Source of the DNA: a virus | Virus record (IMG/VR): IMGVR_UViG_3300009481_004502 | Span: 1 to 47,399 of that record | Direction: 5' to 3' (one strand) | Length of the DNA: 47,399 bases | Made by a program: the position numbers and the translations under genes | The notes under the pieces: generated by a model | Databases searched by the model: none | Told to the model about the DNA's origin: nothing | The model's input: only the letters and a program-made list of their open reading frames with translations | Shown here: positions 16,608 through 26,600 of the stretch, piece by piece | Numbering within the stretch: the stretch's first letter is position 1 | Layout of the letters: each line of letters starts with the position of its first letter

Positions 16608-19185
16608 TACAAAGAATTTCTCCAAAAAATTTACGAAAATAGATATGCCTCTCTACGGAGTAAGGCTTCCTAATTTCCAAATTGATTCAAATTTAAAACA
16701 GAAACACAAAGTCAGCGAAGATTGCTCAAATTATGATTTTTTAAGAGCGGTAGCTAGAGAGGGCTTTGATAAGCTTGATGTAGAAAAGGGGTCAGAATTA
16801 CATCAAAAATATATAGATAGAGCAAAATATGAGCTAAAAATCTTAAACGACCTTGGATTTACCGACTATATACTGCTTGTATGGACAGTACTTAATTTTT
16901 GTAGGCAAAATGACATTGCTGTTGGTCTTGGTCGTGGATCTGCCGCTGGTAGCTTAATCCTTTACTTCATAGGCGTTACCGGAATTGACCCTATAAAATA
17001 CGATTTGTTTTTTGAGAGATTTGTATCTAAAGCCAGAGCTAAAAAACAGGTAGTAGATGGAGTAACATACTTAGATGGCTCGCTTATGTGCGATATTGAC
17101 GTAGACGTTTGCTACTACAACAGACAAAAAGTAATTAAACACTTAGAAGAACTTTTTACTGGTAAAACTTCAAAAGTTGTCACATTTAATACTCTAAGCG
17201 GTAAACTCTGCATGAAAGAATGCGGAAAAATTGTAGGCAGCAAAGAAGAAGCTGAGATGACTGAAGTCACCTCTCTTATCCCAAAAATATTCGGCAATGT
17301 AAGCAGCTTAACTGACGCATATGAAGAGGAAGAAAAATTTAAAGAATGGTGCGACCACAATGAATCTTCTTACAAAACCGCTTTAAAGTTAGAGGGCTTA
17401 ATTAAAAACAAGAGCGTCCACGCCTCCGCCATTGCACTGACATACGACAAACTTGAAGATTGCTGTCCAACTGAACTTTCCTCAGATAAAAGCTCTGTAA
17501 CGAGCTATGATATGAATTATGTGTCTATTTCTAATGTAAAATTAGATATACTAGGGCTCAGAAGCGCTTCGGTAGTTGATGATGCATGTAAAAGCATAGG
17601 TATTAAGATTGAAGACATAGACCTAACTAGTCCAGAAATCTATAGAAATTTACAAAACCTAAGAACCCCTCACGGCCTTTTTCAGATTGAGGCAGACACA
17701 AACTTTAAAGTCTGCCAAAAAGTAAAGCCTAAGAATTTAGAAGAATTGAGCGCTGTATTAGCCCTAGCTCGACCCGGAGCATTAGCTTACGTAGATCAAT
17801 ACGCCAATTATACAAATCACGGCACTTACGATGTAGTTCACCCTTTCTTCGATGACATTCTGGCAACAACTGGCGGGGTATGCCTGTATCAAGAGCAGAT
17901 GATGAAAATGGCTCACAAAATTGGCTTTACTCTTGATGAAGCGGAAATTTTACGCCGAATTGTAGGTAAGAAAAAAGTAAAAGAAGTCAAAGAGTGGAAA
18001 AAGAAAATCTCTGAAAAGATTAAAGAAAATAATCTTGATAAAGATATTGGTGAAATGCTGTGGAAAGTGTTAGAGGATTCTGCAAACTACTCTTTCAATA
18101 AATCCCACTCAATCTCTTACGCTGCTCTAGCTGCAATTACGATCTATCTTAAATATAACTATCCAAAAGAATTTTATCTTTCGTTATTAAAGATGACTCG
18201 CAATGAGCAAGACCCAATAGAAGAAATATCTAAAATACATCAAGAGCTTTCTCATTTTGGCATACAACTATTACCGCCTCATCTACTCAAATCAGACATG
18301 GATTTTTGCATTGAGGGAGACAATATTAGATTTGGGCTTTTATCTATTAAAGGTATATCTGATAAATCAATTGAAAAACTGCAAAGTTTCAGAAAGAAAT
18401 ACTCCAATAAGTTTGAAGTATTTCAAGGTGCTCAAGAATCAAAAATAGGTATCGGAATATTATCTGCCTTAATTCAAGCTGGCGCATTGGAGTCAGAAGG
18501 CCAAACCAGAAGCCGAACAGTTCTTGAAGCTCAACTTTGGAATATCCTTACAAGCAGAGAAAGAAGAATAATTTCTAAATATACGCCTAAGTTTAATGAA
18601 AATTTACACGATACGCTTAAATATGTAAGTAACTTGACCGAAGATGGAGCTAAAGGGCAAACTAAGCCTGTTATAAAGGACTCAAGAAAAGAAACCATAA
18701 AGAAAAACTATGCTCCCTACAAAGAAATTTATGATATAAATAAAAAATCAGAAGATCTTGCCAATTGGTATTACGAAAAAAGTCTTCTTGGATTTAGTTA
18801 CAGAAAATCGTTAAGAGAAATATACTCTGAAAAACGTCCTGATTTGTCCAGCATACTAGAAGTCGAAGACATGGACATGAATGAAAATGTGACCCTTGTA
18901 GTGACTATTAATGAACATAGAGTTGGGAAATCCAGAAAAGGAACCAAATATTACAGGGCAAGTATTTCAGATGAGACAGGCACGACAAACGTACTAGTTT
19001 TTAATGAAAAAATAGACGACATGAAGTCTTTAAACAATAATAAATTGCCTAAAGATGGAAATATAGCTATAGTAAAAGGTATTAAAAAAGACGATGCTAT
19101 TTTCGCTGATGTCGTAGCAATCCAAGACCAAAAAATATATACAAGCTTGGCCAAACTTAAGTCAGACAGGAAAACTCTAGATTAA
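16588..19185 (+). CDS. dnaE: DNA polymerase III alpha, polymerase half (DnaE C-terminal part)
   Basis: Catalytic part of a C-family replicative polymerase, about 865 residues, lacking the PHP domain. The start is taken at 16588; 16555 is also possible but overlaps the upstream gene more. Visible motifs are VGLGRGSAAGSLI, then the palm aspartates in LMCDIDVDV (Asp169 and Asp171), the third Asp in KLDILGLRS (about 320), YQEQMMKMAHKIGF, LRRIVGKKK and YSFNKSHSISYAALAA. A helix-hairpin-helix region and a C-terminal OB fold (LVVTINEHRVGKSRKGTKYY) follow. The N-terminal MPLYGVRLPNF is where the protein should continue from the PHP half at 11909. All catalytic aspartates are kept. Confidence 0.88.
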   Translation: MTTNLSNTKNFSKKFTKIDMPLYGVRLPNFQIDSNLKQKHKVSEDCSNYDFLRAVAREGFDKLDVEKGSELHQKYIDRAKYELKILNDLGFTDYILLVWTVLNFCRQNDIAVGLGRGSAAGSLILYFIGVTGIDPIKYDLFFERFVSKARAKKQVVDGVTYLDGSLMCDIDVDVCYYNRQKVIKHLEELFTGKTSKVVTFNTLSGKLCMKECGKIVGSKEEAEMTEVTSLIPKIFGNVSSLTDAYEEEEKFKEWCDHNESSYKTALKLEGLIKNKSVHASAIALTYDKLEDCCPTELSSDKSSVTSYDMNYVSISNVKLDILGLRSASVVDDACKSIGIKIEDIDLTSPEIYRNLQNLRTPHGLFQIEADTNFKVCQKVKPKNLEELSAVLALARPGALAYVDQYANYTNHGTYDVVHPFFDDILATTGGVCLYQEQMMKMAHKIGFTLDEAEILRRIVGKKKVKEVKEWKKKISEKIKENNLDKDIGEMLWKVLEDSANYSFNKSHSISYAALAAITIYLKYNYPKEFYLSLLKMTRNEQDPIEEISKIHQELSHFGIQLLPPHLLKSDMDFCIEGDNIRFGLLSIKGISDKSIEKLQSFRKKYSNKFEVFQGAQESKIGIGILSALIQAGALESEGQTRSRTVLEAQLWNILTSRERRIISKYTPKFNENLHDTLKYVSNLTEDGAKGQTKPVIKDSRKETIKKNYAPYKEIYDINKKSEDLANWYYEKSLLGFSYRKSLREIYSEKRPDLSSILEVEDMDMNENVTLVVTINEHRVGKSRKGTKYYRASISDETGTTNVLVFNEKIDDMKSLNNNKLPKDGNIAIVKGIKKDDAIFADVVAIQDQKIYTSLAKLKSDRKTLD

Positions 19186-19187
19186 AC

Positions 19188-19217
19188 TTGACTACAAACA
19201 CCTAATCATAATATAAA
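19188..19217 (+). promoter_or_regulatory. Candidate sigma70-type promoter
   Basis: TTGACT at 19188-19193, an 18-base spacer and TATAAA at 19212-19217, with the next ATG at 19226. This is a match by eye in the only gap of this part of the + strand operon. Confidence 0.35.
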
Positions 19218-19225
19218 AAACAAAA

Positions 19226-19792
19226 ATGATTCAATTCTATAAACCGAACAAAAAAGTAACCGGAACTGCTTGCAGTTTCTCTTTCAATGAAGTCGAAGGT
19301 TCTTTCTGGGCAGAGTTAGTAAAACAAAAGTCTTGGGATGAATCTAAGCGAGTAGGTAGATTTCATAGCGATGCCGATAAAAAAGTAAAAGTTAAATTTT
19401 CTAGGCTTGAGATCTGCGACATGATTCACGCTCTAAAGAGTAATTCTGAGTTTTCAGCTTATCACTCTAACCCAAAGCAAGTTTGCCAAATTAAATTTGC
19501 TCCATTTTTCAACAAGGAGAAAGTGCAAATGGGCTTCTCTATTGGCGTAAACAAAGAGGCGAAAGACGACTCTACTAATAAACAATTCTTTTCAATTGGG
19601 TTTAGGTTTAATGAAATGGAAGAGCTATTGCTTTGGTTTCAATATGCCGTAAATTTGGACTTTGAAATCAAAAGAAAAGCAAGAATCAAAGAGTATTCTA
19701 AAAAGAAAAAAGAATCTCAAGCTCAACAAGAGCCTCAACAAGAGCCCGAACCTGCAAAAACACAAACCGACGACGACTCTGATATTTGGTAA
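19226..19792 (+). CDS. Possible single-stranded-DNA-binding protein
   Basis: 188 residues. The first 145 are beta-rich with many basic and aromatic residues (IQFYKPNKKVTGTACSFSF, DKKVKVKFSRLEICDM, FSIGFRFNEMEELLLWF), a layout like Whirly/PC4-type phage ssDNA binders. The next part is a Lys/Glu/Gln/Pro linker, and the tail TDDDSDIW is acidic with a hydrophobic last residue, as in SSB proteins that recruit partners. It lies directly after the polymerase. I infer the function from the tail, composition and place, because no diagnostic motif is present. Confidence 0.45.
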   Translation: MIQFYKPNKKVTGTACSFSFNEVEGSFWAELVKQKSWDESKRVGRFHSDADKKVKVKFSRLEICDMIHALKSNSEFSAYHSNPKQVCQIKFAPFFNKEKVQMGFSIGVNKEAKDDSTNKQFFSIGFRFNEMEELLLWFQYAVNLDFEIKRKARIKEYSKKKKESQAQQEPQQEPEPAKTQTDDDSDIW

Positions 19793-21714
19793 TGTCTAAA
19801 AAACTGAAGGTTTTATTTCAAACCGACTCATCTTTAGCAAAGACAGGCTTTGGCAGAAACGCCAAGGCCGTCTTGTCTTATTTGTATAAAACAGACAAGT
19901 ATGACTTAGTTCATTACTGCTGCGGTACAAATTACTCAAATTCAGAGCTAAAAAGAACACCTTGGAAATCTGTAGGGTGCTTACCCGATAGCCAAGAAGA
20001 AGTAAATCAAATCAATAGAGACCCAAATTTAGCTAGATTAGCTGGATACGGAGCCCACTACCTTGACAGGGTTATCAAAGAAGAGAAGCCTGATGTTTAT
20101 ATAGCAATTCAAGATATATGGGGAGTAGATTTTGCAATAAAAAAAATCTGGTTTGATAAAGTAACTCCTGTTATATGGACCACATTAGACTCGCTGCCAA
20201 TCCTACCAAGCGCAGTAGAGGCAGCAAAAAGACTAGATAATTACTGGATATGGTCTGACTTTGCGACAAAGGAGCTAAACAGGGCTGGCTACAAGCAAGT
20301 TAAAACAATGCAAGGAGCCATAGATCCGACATTTTTCTATAAGCTTGATAAAGATAAAAAGCAATCCCTTAGAAAAAAATTCGGCATAGACGAAAAAGCC
20401 TATGTTGCTGGGTTTGTATTCCGAAATCAATTAAGAAAGTCAGTTCCAAATCTACTAGAGGGCTTTAAAAAGTTTCTTAATAAGAATAAAAATTCTAATT
20501 CATATTTACTACTGCATACAAGTTGGGCAGAAGGATGGAACATCCACAGAATGGCTGATGAATATAAGATAGATAAGAATAGAATCTTAACTACTTATGT
20601 TTGCAAGTCATGTAAAGACTACCAAATAAAGCCATTCACTGGTCATGATCAAAAATGTCCTTATTGTGGAGACGAAAAAGGCATGGTTACTACTGGTACT
20701 GGCTTCGGGGTAACTGAAAAGCAGTTAAATGAAGTCTATAATCTCATGGACGTTTACGTTCACCCGTTTACGTCAGGAGGCCAAGAGATACCGATACAGG
20801 AAGCTAAACTAGCAGAACTTATAACGTTAGTGACAAATTATTCTTGCGGTGAAGACATGTGTGTTGATGGCTCTAGCTCTTATCCTTTAGATTGGACAGA
20901 ATATAGAGAGCATGGAACAGAATTCAGAAAAGCGTCCACCAAACCAGAATCAATCGCCGCACAATTAGACAAGGTTTACAACCTTCCAAAAGGCAGGAAA
21001 ACAGAAATGGGAAAGAAGGCAAGGCAGTGGACTATTGAAAGGTTTTCGGTTGACTCCGTTGGGGGCAGAATTGAGCAATTTTTAGACTCATGCGAGCCCA
21101 CTACTTATGAATTCGATCTACAAGAAGAGGAAAGAGATCCAAACTTCCAAGTTCCAGAGATTGAAAACGATAGTGATTGGCTTACTTGCATGTATCACAA
21201 TATCTTGAAGATGAAGCATGTAGACCCTCAAGATGATGGCCATAAATACTGGATGCAGGAGCTTGCTAAAGGCGCTACTAGGCAGACCGTGGAGGATTAC
21301 TTCAGGAAAGTAGCCAGTAAAGAAAATCAAGATATTAAAAATAAAAATACCACTCTTGATTCGCTGTTAGATAAAGACGACGGCAAAAGACTATTGTATA
21401 TTATGCCTGAAAGCGAGCAAGATGTCTTCATGTCAACAAGCTTACTTAAATCCATATCTGAAGAATATAAAGAGTATAAAATATACTTTTGCACAAAACC
21501 TAACTACTTTGGTATTCTTGATGGTAATCCTTATATCCATAAAATAATCCCCTATAATGACCAAATGGAAAACTTTAGAGGTCTTCAAGGCGTAGGGGAT
21601 CATAAAGGGTACTTCGACATCGTTTTACAACCGTATATTACTACACAAAGGACTCCCACTTATTCAAGGAATGGAGAGGATAGAGTTGTATATAAAGACC
21701 TTAAATATCAATAA
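19792..21714 (+). CDS. Glycosyltransferase GT4 with zinc ribbon, DUF4214 and GT9 N-terminal half
   Basis: The start is taken at ATG 19792 (TAATG overlap with the previous stop), giving about 640 residues. Residues 1-420 are a GT-B glycosyltransferase: QTDSSLAKTGFGRN near the start, PVIWTTLDSLPI, and the acceptor/donor side VYVHPFTSGGQEIPIQEA. A zinc ribbon is inserted near residue 273 (VCKSCKDYQ, then KCPYCGDEKG). About residues 465-515 match DUF4214 (MYHNILKMKHVDPQDDGHKY, then YWMQELAKGATRQTVEDYF). From about 528, RLLYIMPESEQDVFMSTSLL to NPYIHKIIPYN is the first half of a GT9/heptosyltransferase fold. The matching second half is in the next reading frame. Confidence 0.72.
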   Translation: MSKKLKVLFQTDSSLAKTGFGRNAKAVLSYLYKTDKYDLVHYCCGTNYSNSELKRTPWKSVGCLPDSQEEVNQINRDPNLARLAGYGAHYLDRVIKEEKPDVYIAIQDIWGVDFAIKKIWFDKVTPVIWTTLDSLPILPSAVEAAKRLDNYWIWSDFATKELNRAGYKQVKTMQGAIDPTFFYKLDKDKKQSLRKKFGIDEKAYVAGFVFRNQLRKSVPNLLEGFKKFLNKNKNSNSYLLLHTSWAEGWNIHRMADEYKIDKNRILTTYVCKSCKDYQIKPFTGHDQKCPYCGDEKGMVTTGTGFGVTEKQLNEVYNLMDVYVHPFTSGGQEIPIQEAKLAELITLVTNYSCGEDMCVDGSSSYPLDWTEYREHGTEFRKASTKPESIAAQLDKVYNLPKGRKTEMGKKARQWTIERFSVDSVGGRIEQFLDSCEPTTYEFDLQEEERDPNFQVPEIENDSDWLTCMYHNILKMKHVDPQDDGHKYWMQELAKGATRQTVEDYFRKVASKENQDIKNKNTTLDSLLDKDDGKRLLYIMPESEQDVFMSTSLLKSISEEYKEYKIYFCTKPNYFGILDGNPYIHKIIPYNDQMENFRGLQGVGDHKGYFDIVLQPYITTQRTPTYSRNGEDRVVYKDLKYQ

Positions 21715-21718
21715 AGAT

Positions 21719-22882
21719 ATGCACTTAGTAGAATCCTACGCAACTAATTGTGGAGTAAAAATCCATGAGCCATACATATATGAGAAGTTTTTTCCTCTAG
21801 ACTTCGATAAGTATATTACTTTCTGCAACTCAAATATTCCCTCTCAGGACTATGATTACTGGGGAGATGTTATAGTCATTCTAAAAGATGAGCTAGACAA
21901 GCAAGGAATTAAGATCCTGCAAATGGGCAACTCAGACTCTAAAAAACCCAATCATGTTTTTTCTGCTTGTGGCACGACGAACAAAAATCAAGATGCGTAT
22001 TTAATTAAAAATAGCTTATTGCATTTTGGAGTTGATGGATATTTAAGTCAACTAGCTGGGTACTATGATAAAAAGTTAGTTTGTATATACTCAAATAACT
22101 ACAAGAATGATGTTAAGCCGTATTGGGGTGATTCAGGCAATCAGATACTAATTGAAAGCGATAGAGGCGGCAGAAAGCCTTCTTTCGCTGCTCAAGAAAA
22201 TCCCAAGACCATAAACTTCATAAAGCCAGAGCAAATAGCTGAATCTATCTCAAAACTTTTAAATTTAAAATATGATTATTCATACCGGACACTTGATTCA
22301 GGATTAAACTACATTAATAAAATAGTCGATAGTGTACCAAATCAAGTAGTTAGCAGTTCTTCGCTGAATATAGCTAATCTAATAGTTAGAATGGACTTTT
22401 TGTTTAATGAAGATAACTTGTCCGAACAGCTTGATGACTGCGTTTGCTCCATAGTCACGACAAAGCCAATAAGCAAAGACCTTCTTTTGAGTAAGAAAAA
22501 TAAAATCAAAGAAGTCATATATTTTATCGAAAAAGATAATGACCCAGAGTTCATAGAGTTTTTACATCACAATGGAATAAAATTCTTAATGATGACCGAT
22601 TTGCCTGAAAAAGAACTCGACCCCCTTAAAATTGACTACATGGACTACGGAATAATCCATGAAAGAAAAGTTCCAGACTTCTCAGAATACAAAAAATTAA
22701 AAGACTTGTATTTCAAATCCTCTAAGCTTACTCTTAGCAACCAGAAGATGTATCTTAGCAAATACCATTGGAAGAATGATATACCCTCTAATGGCCACGA
22801 AGATACAGCCCAAGCATTTGACGATGAAGATTTTTGGATAGAGTCTGATTACTTCATGTTACTACAAAAAACAAATATATAA
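21719..22882 (+). CDS. GT9/heptosyltransferase-like C-terminal half plus unknown domain
   Basis: 387 residues from ATG 21719 (MHLVESYATN), five bases after the stop of the upstream gene. The open frame extends back to an ATG at 21671, overlapping it in the +1 frame. The first 200 residues look like the second Rossmann domain of GT9 enzymes, with a nucleotide-sugar loop and NQDAYLIKNSLLHFGVDGYL followed by KLVCIYSNNYKNDVKPYW. The last 190 residues are not recognised. Together with the end of the previous gene it would make a full GT9-type enzyme, so this may be a split protein, a programmed +1 frameshift or an assembly error. Confidence 0.6.
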   Translation: MHLVESYATNCGVKIHEPYIYEKFFPLDFDKYITFCNSNIPSQDYDYWGDVIVILKDELDKQGIKILQMGNSDSKKPNHVFSACGTTNKNQDAYLIKNSLLHFGVDGYLSQLAGYYDKKLVCIYSNNYKNDVKPYWGDSGNQILIESDRGGRKPSFAAQENPKTINFIKPEQIAESISKLLNLKYDYSYRTLDSGLNYINKIVDSVPNQVVSSSSLNIANLIVRMDFLFNEDNLSEQLDDCVCSIVTTKPISKDLLLSKKNKIKEVIYFIEKDNDPEFIEFLHHNGIKFLMMTDLPEKELDPLKIDYMDYGIIHERKVPDFSEYKKLKDLYFKSSKLTLSNQKMYLSKYHWKNDIPSNGHEDTAQAFDDEDFWIESDYFMLLQKTNI

Positions 22883-22883
22883 T

Positions 22884-23654
22884 ATGCCAAGAAAAGCTGC
22901 CCCCAAAGTCAAAAAAATCGAGAGAGACAGTAATGGCCTTGTTAAAGGTATCGACTACACAATCAATGAAGAGGGATTTGTTGATTGGAGAAAATTAATT
23001 AATCATGATTTTCTTGTCCCTATGGATTCAAAAAATAAGGATAAGAACCCTGATGATTTAAATGATAAAGAGCTACTTGTTTTACTCCACGGATATAAAG
23101 AGCTTGCTCAGATTAGAGGCTACAAAAGCGTTGAGTATACGGTTACAAGCCCTTCCCCTGACTATGTGATTGCCACATGCAAAATTCGCTGGAATCCCAA
23201 CTTTGAAACAGAAGGCGAAGAAGTAGTGTTCTCTGGCATTGGAGACGCATCTATTTCTAATACAAATAAACTAACTAGGCATTTTTTAGCTGCCACAGCA
23301 GAAAATAGAGCATTTGTACGCTGCGTTAGATCTTTTCTTAGGATTAATATTCTCGGCAAAGATGAGCTTGGAGACGCTAAAATAACCGTGCCATTTAATG
23401 CAGATGCAGAGCCTCAAGGAGAGAAAAATGACCTTACTAACCCAAGACATATACTTTCCAAACTCATGAACGATACAGGTATATCTTTCGATGAGGTTAA
23501 GCAGAGGCTTGTTTCAGAAGGCGTTGAGGCTGAAAAATTTGGTTCGTTAGATGACGTTCCAAATTTAAAAGTTTTTGAATACATTCCTAAACTAAAAGCC
23601 CTGAAAGAGAAATTAGTGGAGGAACAAGCCGAGGCGAAGGAACAGGCTAAGTAG
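22884..23654 (+). CDS. Rad52/DdrA-like single-strand annealing protein (probable)
   Basis: 256 residues. The core WNPNFETEGEEVVFSGIGDA, then LTRHFLAATAENRAFVRCVR and FLRINI, follows the Rad52-fold signature in which G-x-G-D-A-S is followed by an (A)-E-T/N-R-A-x-x-R-A-x-R helix. The N-terminus is basic (MPRKAAPKVKKIERD), and the C-terminus is a long helical, glutamate/lysine-rich tail. It would anneal complementary strands and load on SSB-coated DNA. It is separate from the RecA homologue of this phage. It ends at a hairpin shared with the convergent fibre gene. An ERF- or RecT-type identity is less likely. Confidence 0.5.
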   Translation: MPRKAAPKVKKIERDSNGLVKGIDYTINEEGFVDWRKLINHDFLVPMDSKNKDKNPDDLNDKELLVLLHGYKELAQIRGYKSVEYTVTSPSPDYVIATCKIRWNPNFETEGEEVVFSGIGDASISNTNKLTRHFLAATAENRAFVRCVRSFLRINILGKDELGDAKITVPFNADAEPQGEKNDLTNPRHILSKLMNDTGISFDEVKQRLVSEGVEAEKFGSLDDVPNLKVFEYIPKLKALKEKLVEEQAEAKEQAK

Positions 23655-23666
23655 CTTACCAGCTAC
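23651..23666. terminator. Hairpin at the convergent junction with the giant fibre gene
   Basis: GTAGCT (23651-23656) and AGCTAC (23661-23666) with a four-base loop, spanning the two facing stop codons. The other convergent junction (13845-13858) holds the same GTAGCT/AGCTAC arms without a loop. There is no T-run, so two-way termination is only a suggestion. Confidence 0.35.
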
Positions 23667-26600
23667 CTAGCGCTGTCCTTCTCCACCCTGCACCGCTTAC
23701 CTTGATATACAGGTAATTAGAGTCATAAGCGACCTGTCCTGTTTCTCCATAGGTATCAGATGAGCTAGTAGGTATACTTCCGGTGTACTCATATCTGAGT
23801 ACGCCGTGTATTAACGTATCTCCCGTAACTTGATCAAGGGTTACGTCACCATTAATCTGAAGAGTGCCGTAACTTATTACGTCATCATTAATTGTTGGGT
23901 TAACAAATGTGCCTTGAGAACCATTATTAAGATTTAAATCTTGTTGGATTGTTTGGACATTTGAGAATGTACCACTTGTTACGTTTACATCTCCGGAGAT
24001 TGTAAAGGCTTCACCAGAGAAGTTTACATTGCCTCCAGTTACATGGAATGACCCCCCAGATACTGCCTCTATGTTGGTTGCGCCAGTATTTATGTTATAA
24101 ACTACTCCGCTTTGAGATATCCCAGTAATAAAGTTTACGCTGCTATTTAAAGTAACGTCAGAATCAGTTATGAAACCTGTTCCATTGGTTATTGATATAC
24201 CAGAGCCAGTTAAGTTGATAGTGCCTTGGTTATTTATAGTGCTCCCTGTAATGTTTACAGTTGAGCCTGTCACGTTATGGACTCCCCCAGTAAGGAATAT
24301 TGAAGTCCCAGTTATGTTAAATCCAGTGCCTTCAGTGAAGTAAGCGTTTTCAGCATCTATATTCGCAGTCCCAGTAATATCTATGTTACTGATTGTTGTT
24401 CCTGTAACAGAAACTAATGTCGAAGCTTCACTTACTACTATGTCGGCGTTATTACCTGTGATATTAACTATCTGACCAGATATTGTATTGGTTCCATTTC
24501 TTACAGAAACTATGAACCCAGTGATATGCGAGTTTGTGCTATTGGTTACGCTAGTTTCATTACCTGTTATATTTACCGTATCCGCATTTACTGTATGACT
24601 GTCTCCAGTGGTGAAAACAGTACCGCCCGTTATAAATACATCAGCAGCTTTTAAAGTACCATAGTTATTAGAATAACTATTAAAAACATTTGCTTGAGTC
24701 GGAAATACAGATATTGTATGGCCTGTTATATGATGAGTTCCGCTTCCGGTTATAAAGGCATCGCCAGTTATAAAATTCGTACTGCCAGAAATCCCAACTT
24801 CTGATCCAGTTATATAGTTTGAGCCTCCTGTTATATTTACTGTTCCAGTTACGTAAGCTACATTCGCTCCTGAAATATTACTAACACCACCAGTTACATT
24901 GATATCTTGCGTTCCGGTAATGAAGCTCGTTCCGCTGATTACTGTTATTTCATTTCCTGTTGCGAAGTTCGTTCCGCCAGTTATGAAAGCTGTGGTTGTT
25001 GTTGTGAAAGCTGTAGCGCTCGCTCCAGTAATTGTTAATTCGAGTAACTCTACCCCAGTTACATTAATTGTTTCTCCAACTACAGAAGCTATAGAGCCTC
25101 CAGTTATGTCATACGTAACACCAGTCGAATAAACATTTCCTGAACTTATCGTAATGTTGTGTCCACTAGCGTAAATAAATTCGTCTACGCCAGTAATGTT
25201 TATTGTTTCGCCGCTTACATAAGCTTTATTTCCCGTGATGTAATTTACGCCACTATATACATTAAAGTCAGATCCACTTAAATAATTTACTCCTCCAGTG
25301 ATTGTTGGGTTATCTCCAGTTACAAAACTAGTACCAGAAATTATCTCTACCCCAAAGCCTGTTAGGTAAAGAGTACTATTAGTTATAGTTGATCCAGTTG
25401 TAGAAATATTTGTGCCCGTAACAGTATTGGTTCCTCCAGTTACGTAGACCTCGCCCCCTGTTATATTGTTAGATCCATTATTAACTACTATGTTGTGGCC
25501 AGTTATTTCATTTATACCGTTAGTTATTGAAGCGTTGTCGCCAGTTATATAAATGGTATTTCCAGTACCATTCAGTGTATTTGTACCTCCGGTAATACTG
25601 AAGGATTCCCCTGAGTATATTACATTCGAGGAATCGTCTATGAAGAATGTTCCTCCGGTAATGTTTCCGGTGCTGTTATTAAAAGTAATACTGTGTCCAG
25701 TTACATAGACTGTCTCTCCTGTAATATTTGCATTGTTTCCAGTTACGTAAACTGTTTCTCCCGTTATGAAATTCTCTCCTCCGGTTATCGATACTGTTGA
25801 TCCAGTGTTAAGACTTGTCCCTCCGGTGATGTATACTTCAGTCCCCGTAAAGTGGTTCGCACCTCCAGTGATTTGAACGCTTCCAGTTATGTATGCGTTT
25901 GATGGGCTACTTACAGAATTGTTACCACCTGTAATATTTACATTGGTCGCATTTAAGGTAGATACAGTTCCATTTGTTATGTTTACTTCTGTTCCTGTTA
26001 CGTTTGAAGTTCCGCCAGTGATAGTTACTGTAGTTGCTCCAGAAACATTACTAATACCTGAAGTAATACTTCCGATTGTTCCAGTAGCGTGAATAACGCC
26101 TCCAGTAATTTGAGCATCACCAGTTATATTAACTGTAGATCCAGTTATATAATTTATTCCCCCAGTAATCTCGAATGAGTTACCTGTTAAGCTATTAACG
26201 CCACCGCTTACATATACATCAGTTCCAGTTATATAATTAGTGCCCCCGCTTAAGCCTATGCTCTGACCAGTAGCAGAAACAGTTAACCCTGTCGCAAAAA
26301 TATTACCCCCTGTTGCGAATATATCTCTACCAGTTACAAAAGAAGTTCCGCCAGTTATAAATACGTCGCTATTTTGACCAGAGAATGTATTGGTTCCGCC
26401 AGTAATACTTATGTTATTACCTGTTATGCTATTTACGCCTCCATCAACACTAGCCACCGGAGCATCAATTGTTAGGCTTGCACCAGCTTGATTTGTAATG
26501 GAGTTATCGCCGCTTTGGATCGTAATTGTAGATCCTGTTATTGTGTTTGTGCCGCCAGTTAAACTAAATGTTACTCCGGTTAAACTATTTGCTCCTCCAG

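Noticed and set aside
11909-19185. Split intein joining the two polymerase halves, as in cyanobacterial DnaE
   Set aside because: No N-intein start (Cys-Leu-x-x-Asp-Thr pattern) follows the PHP half, and no His-Asn end precedes the polymerase half. The extra domain does not resemble an intein.
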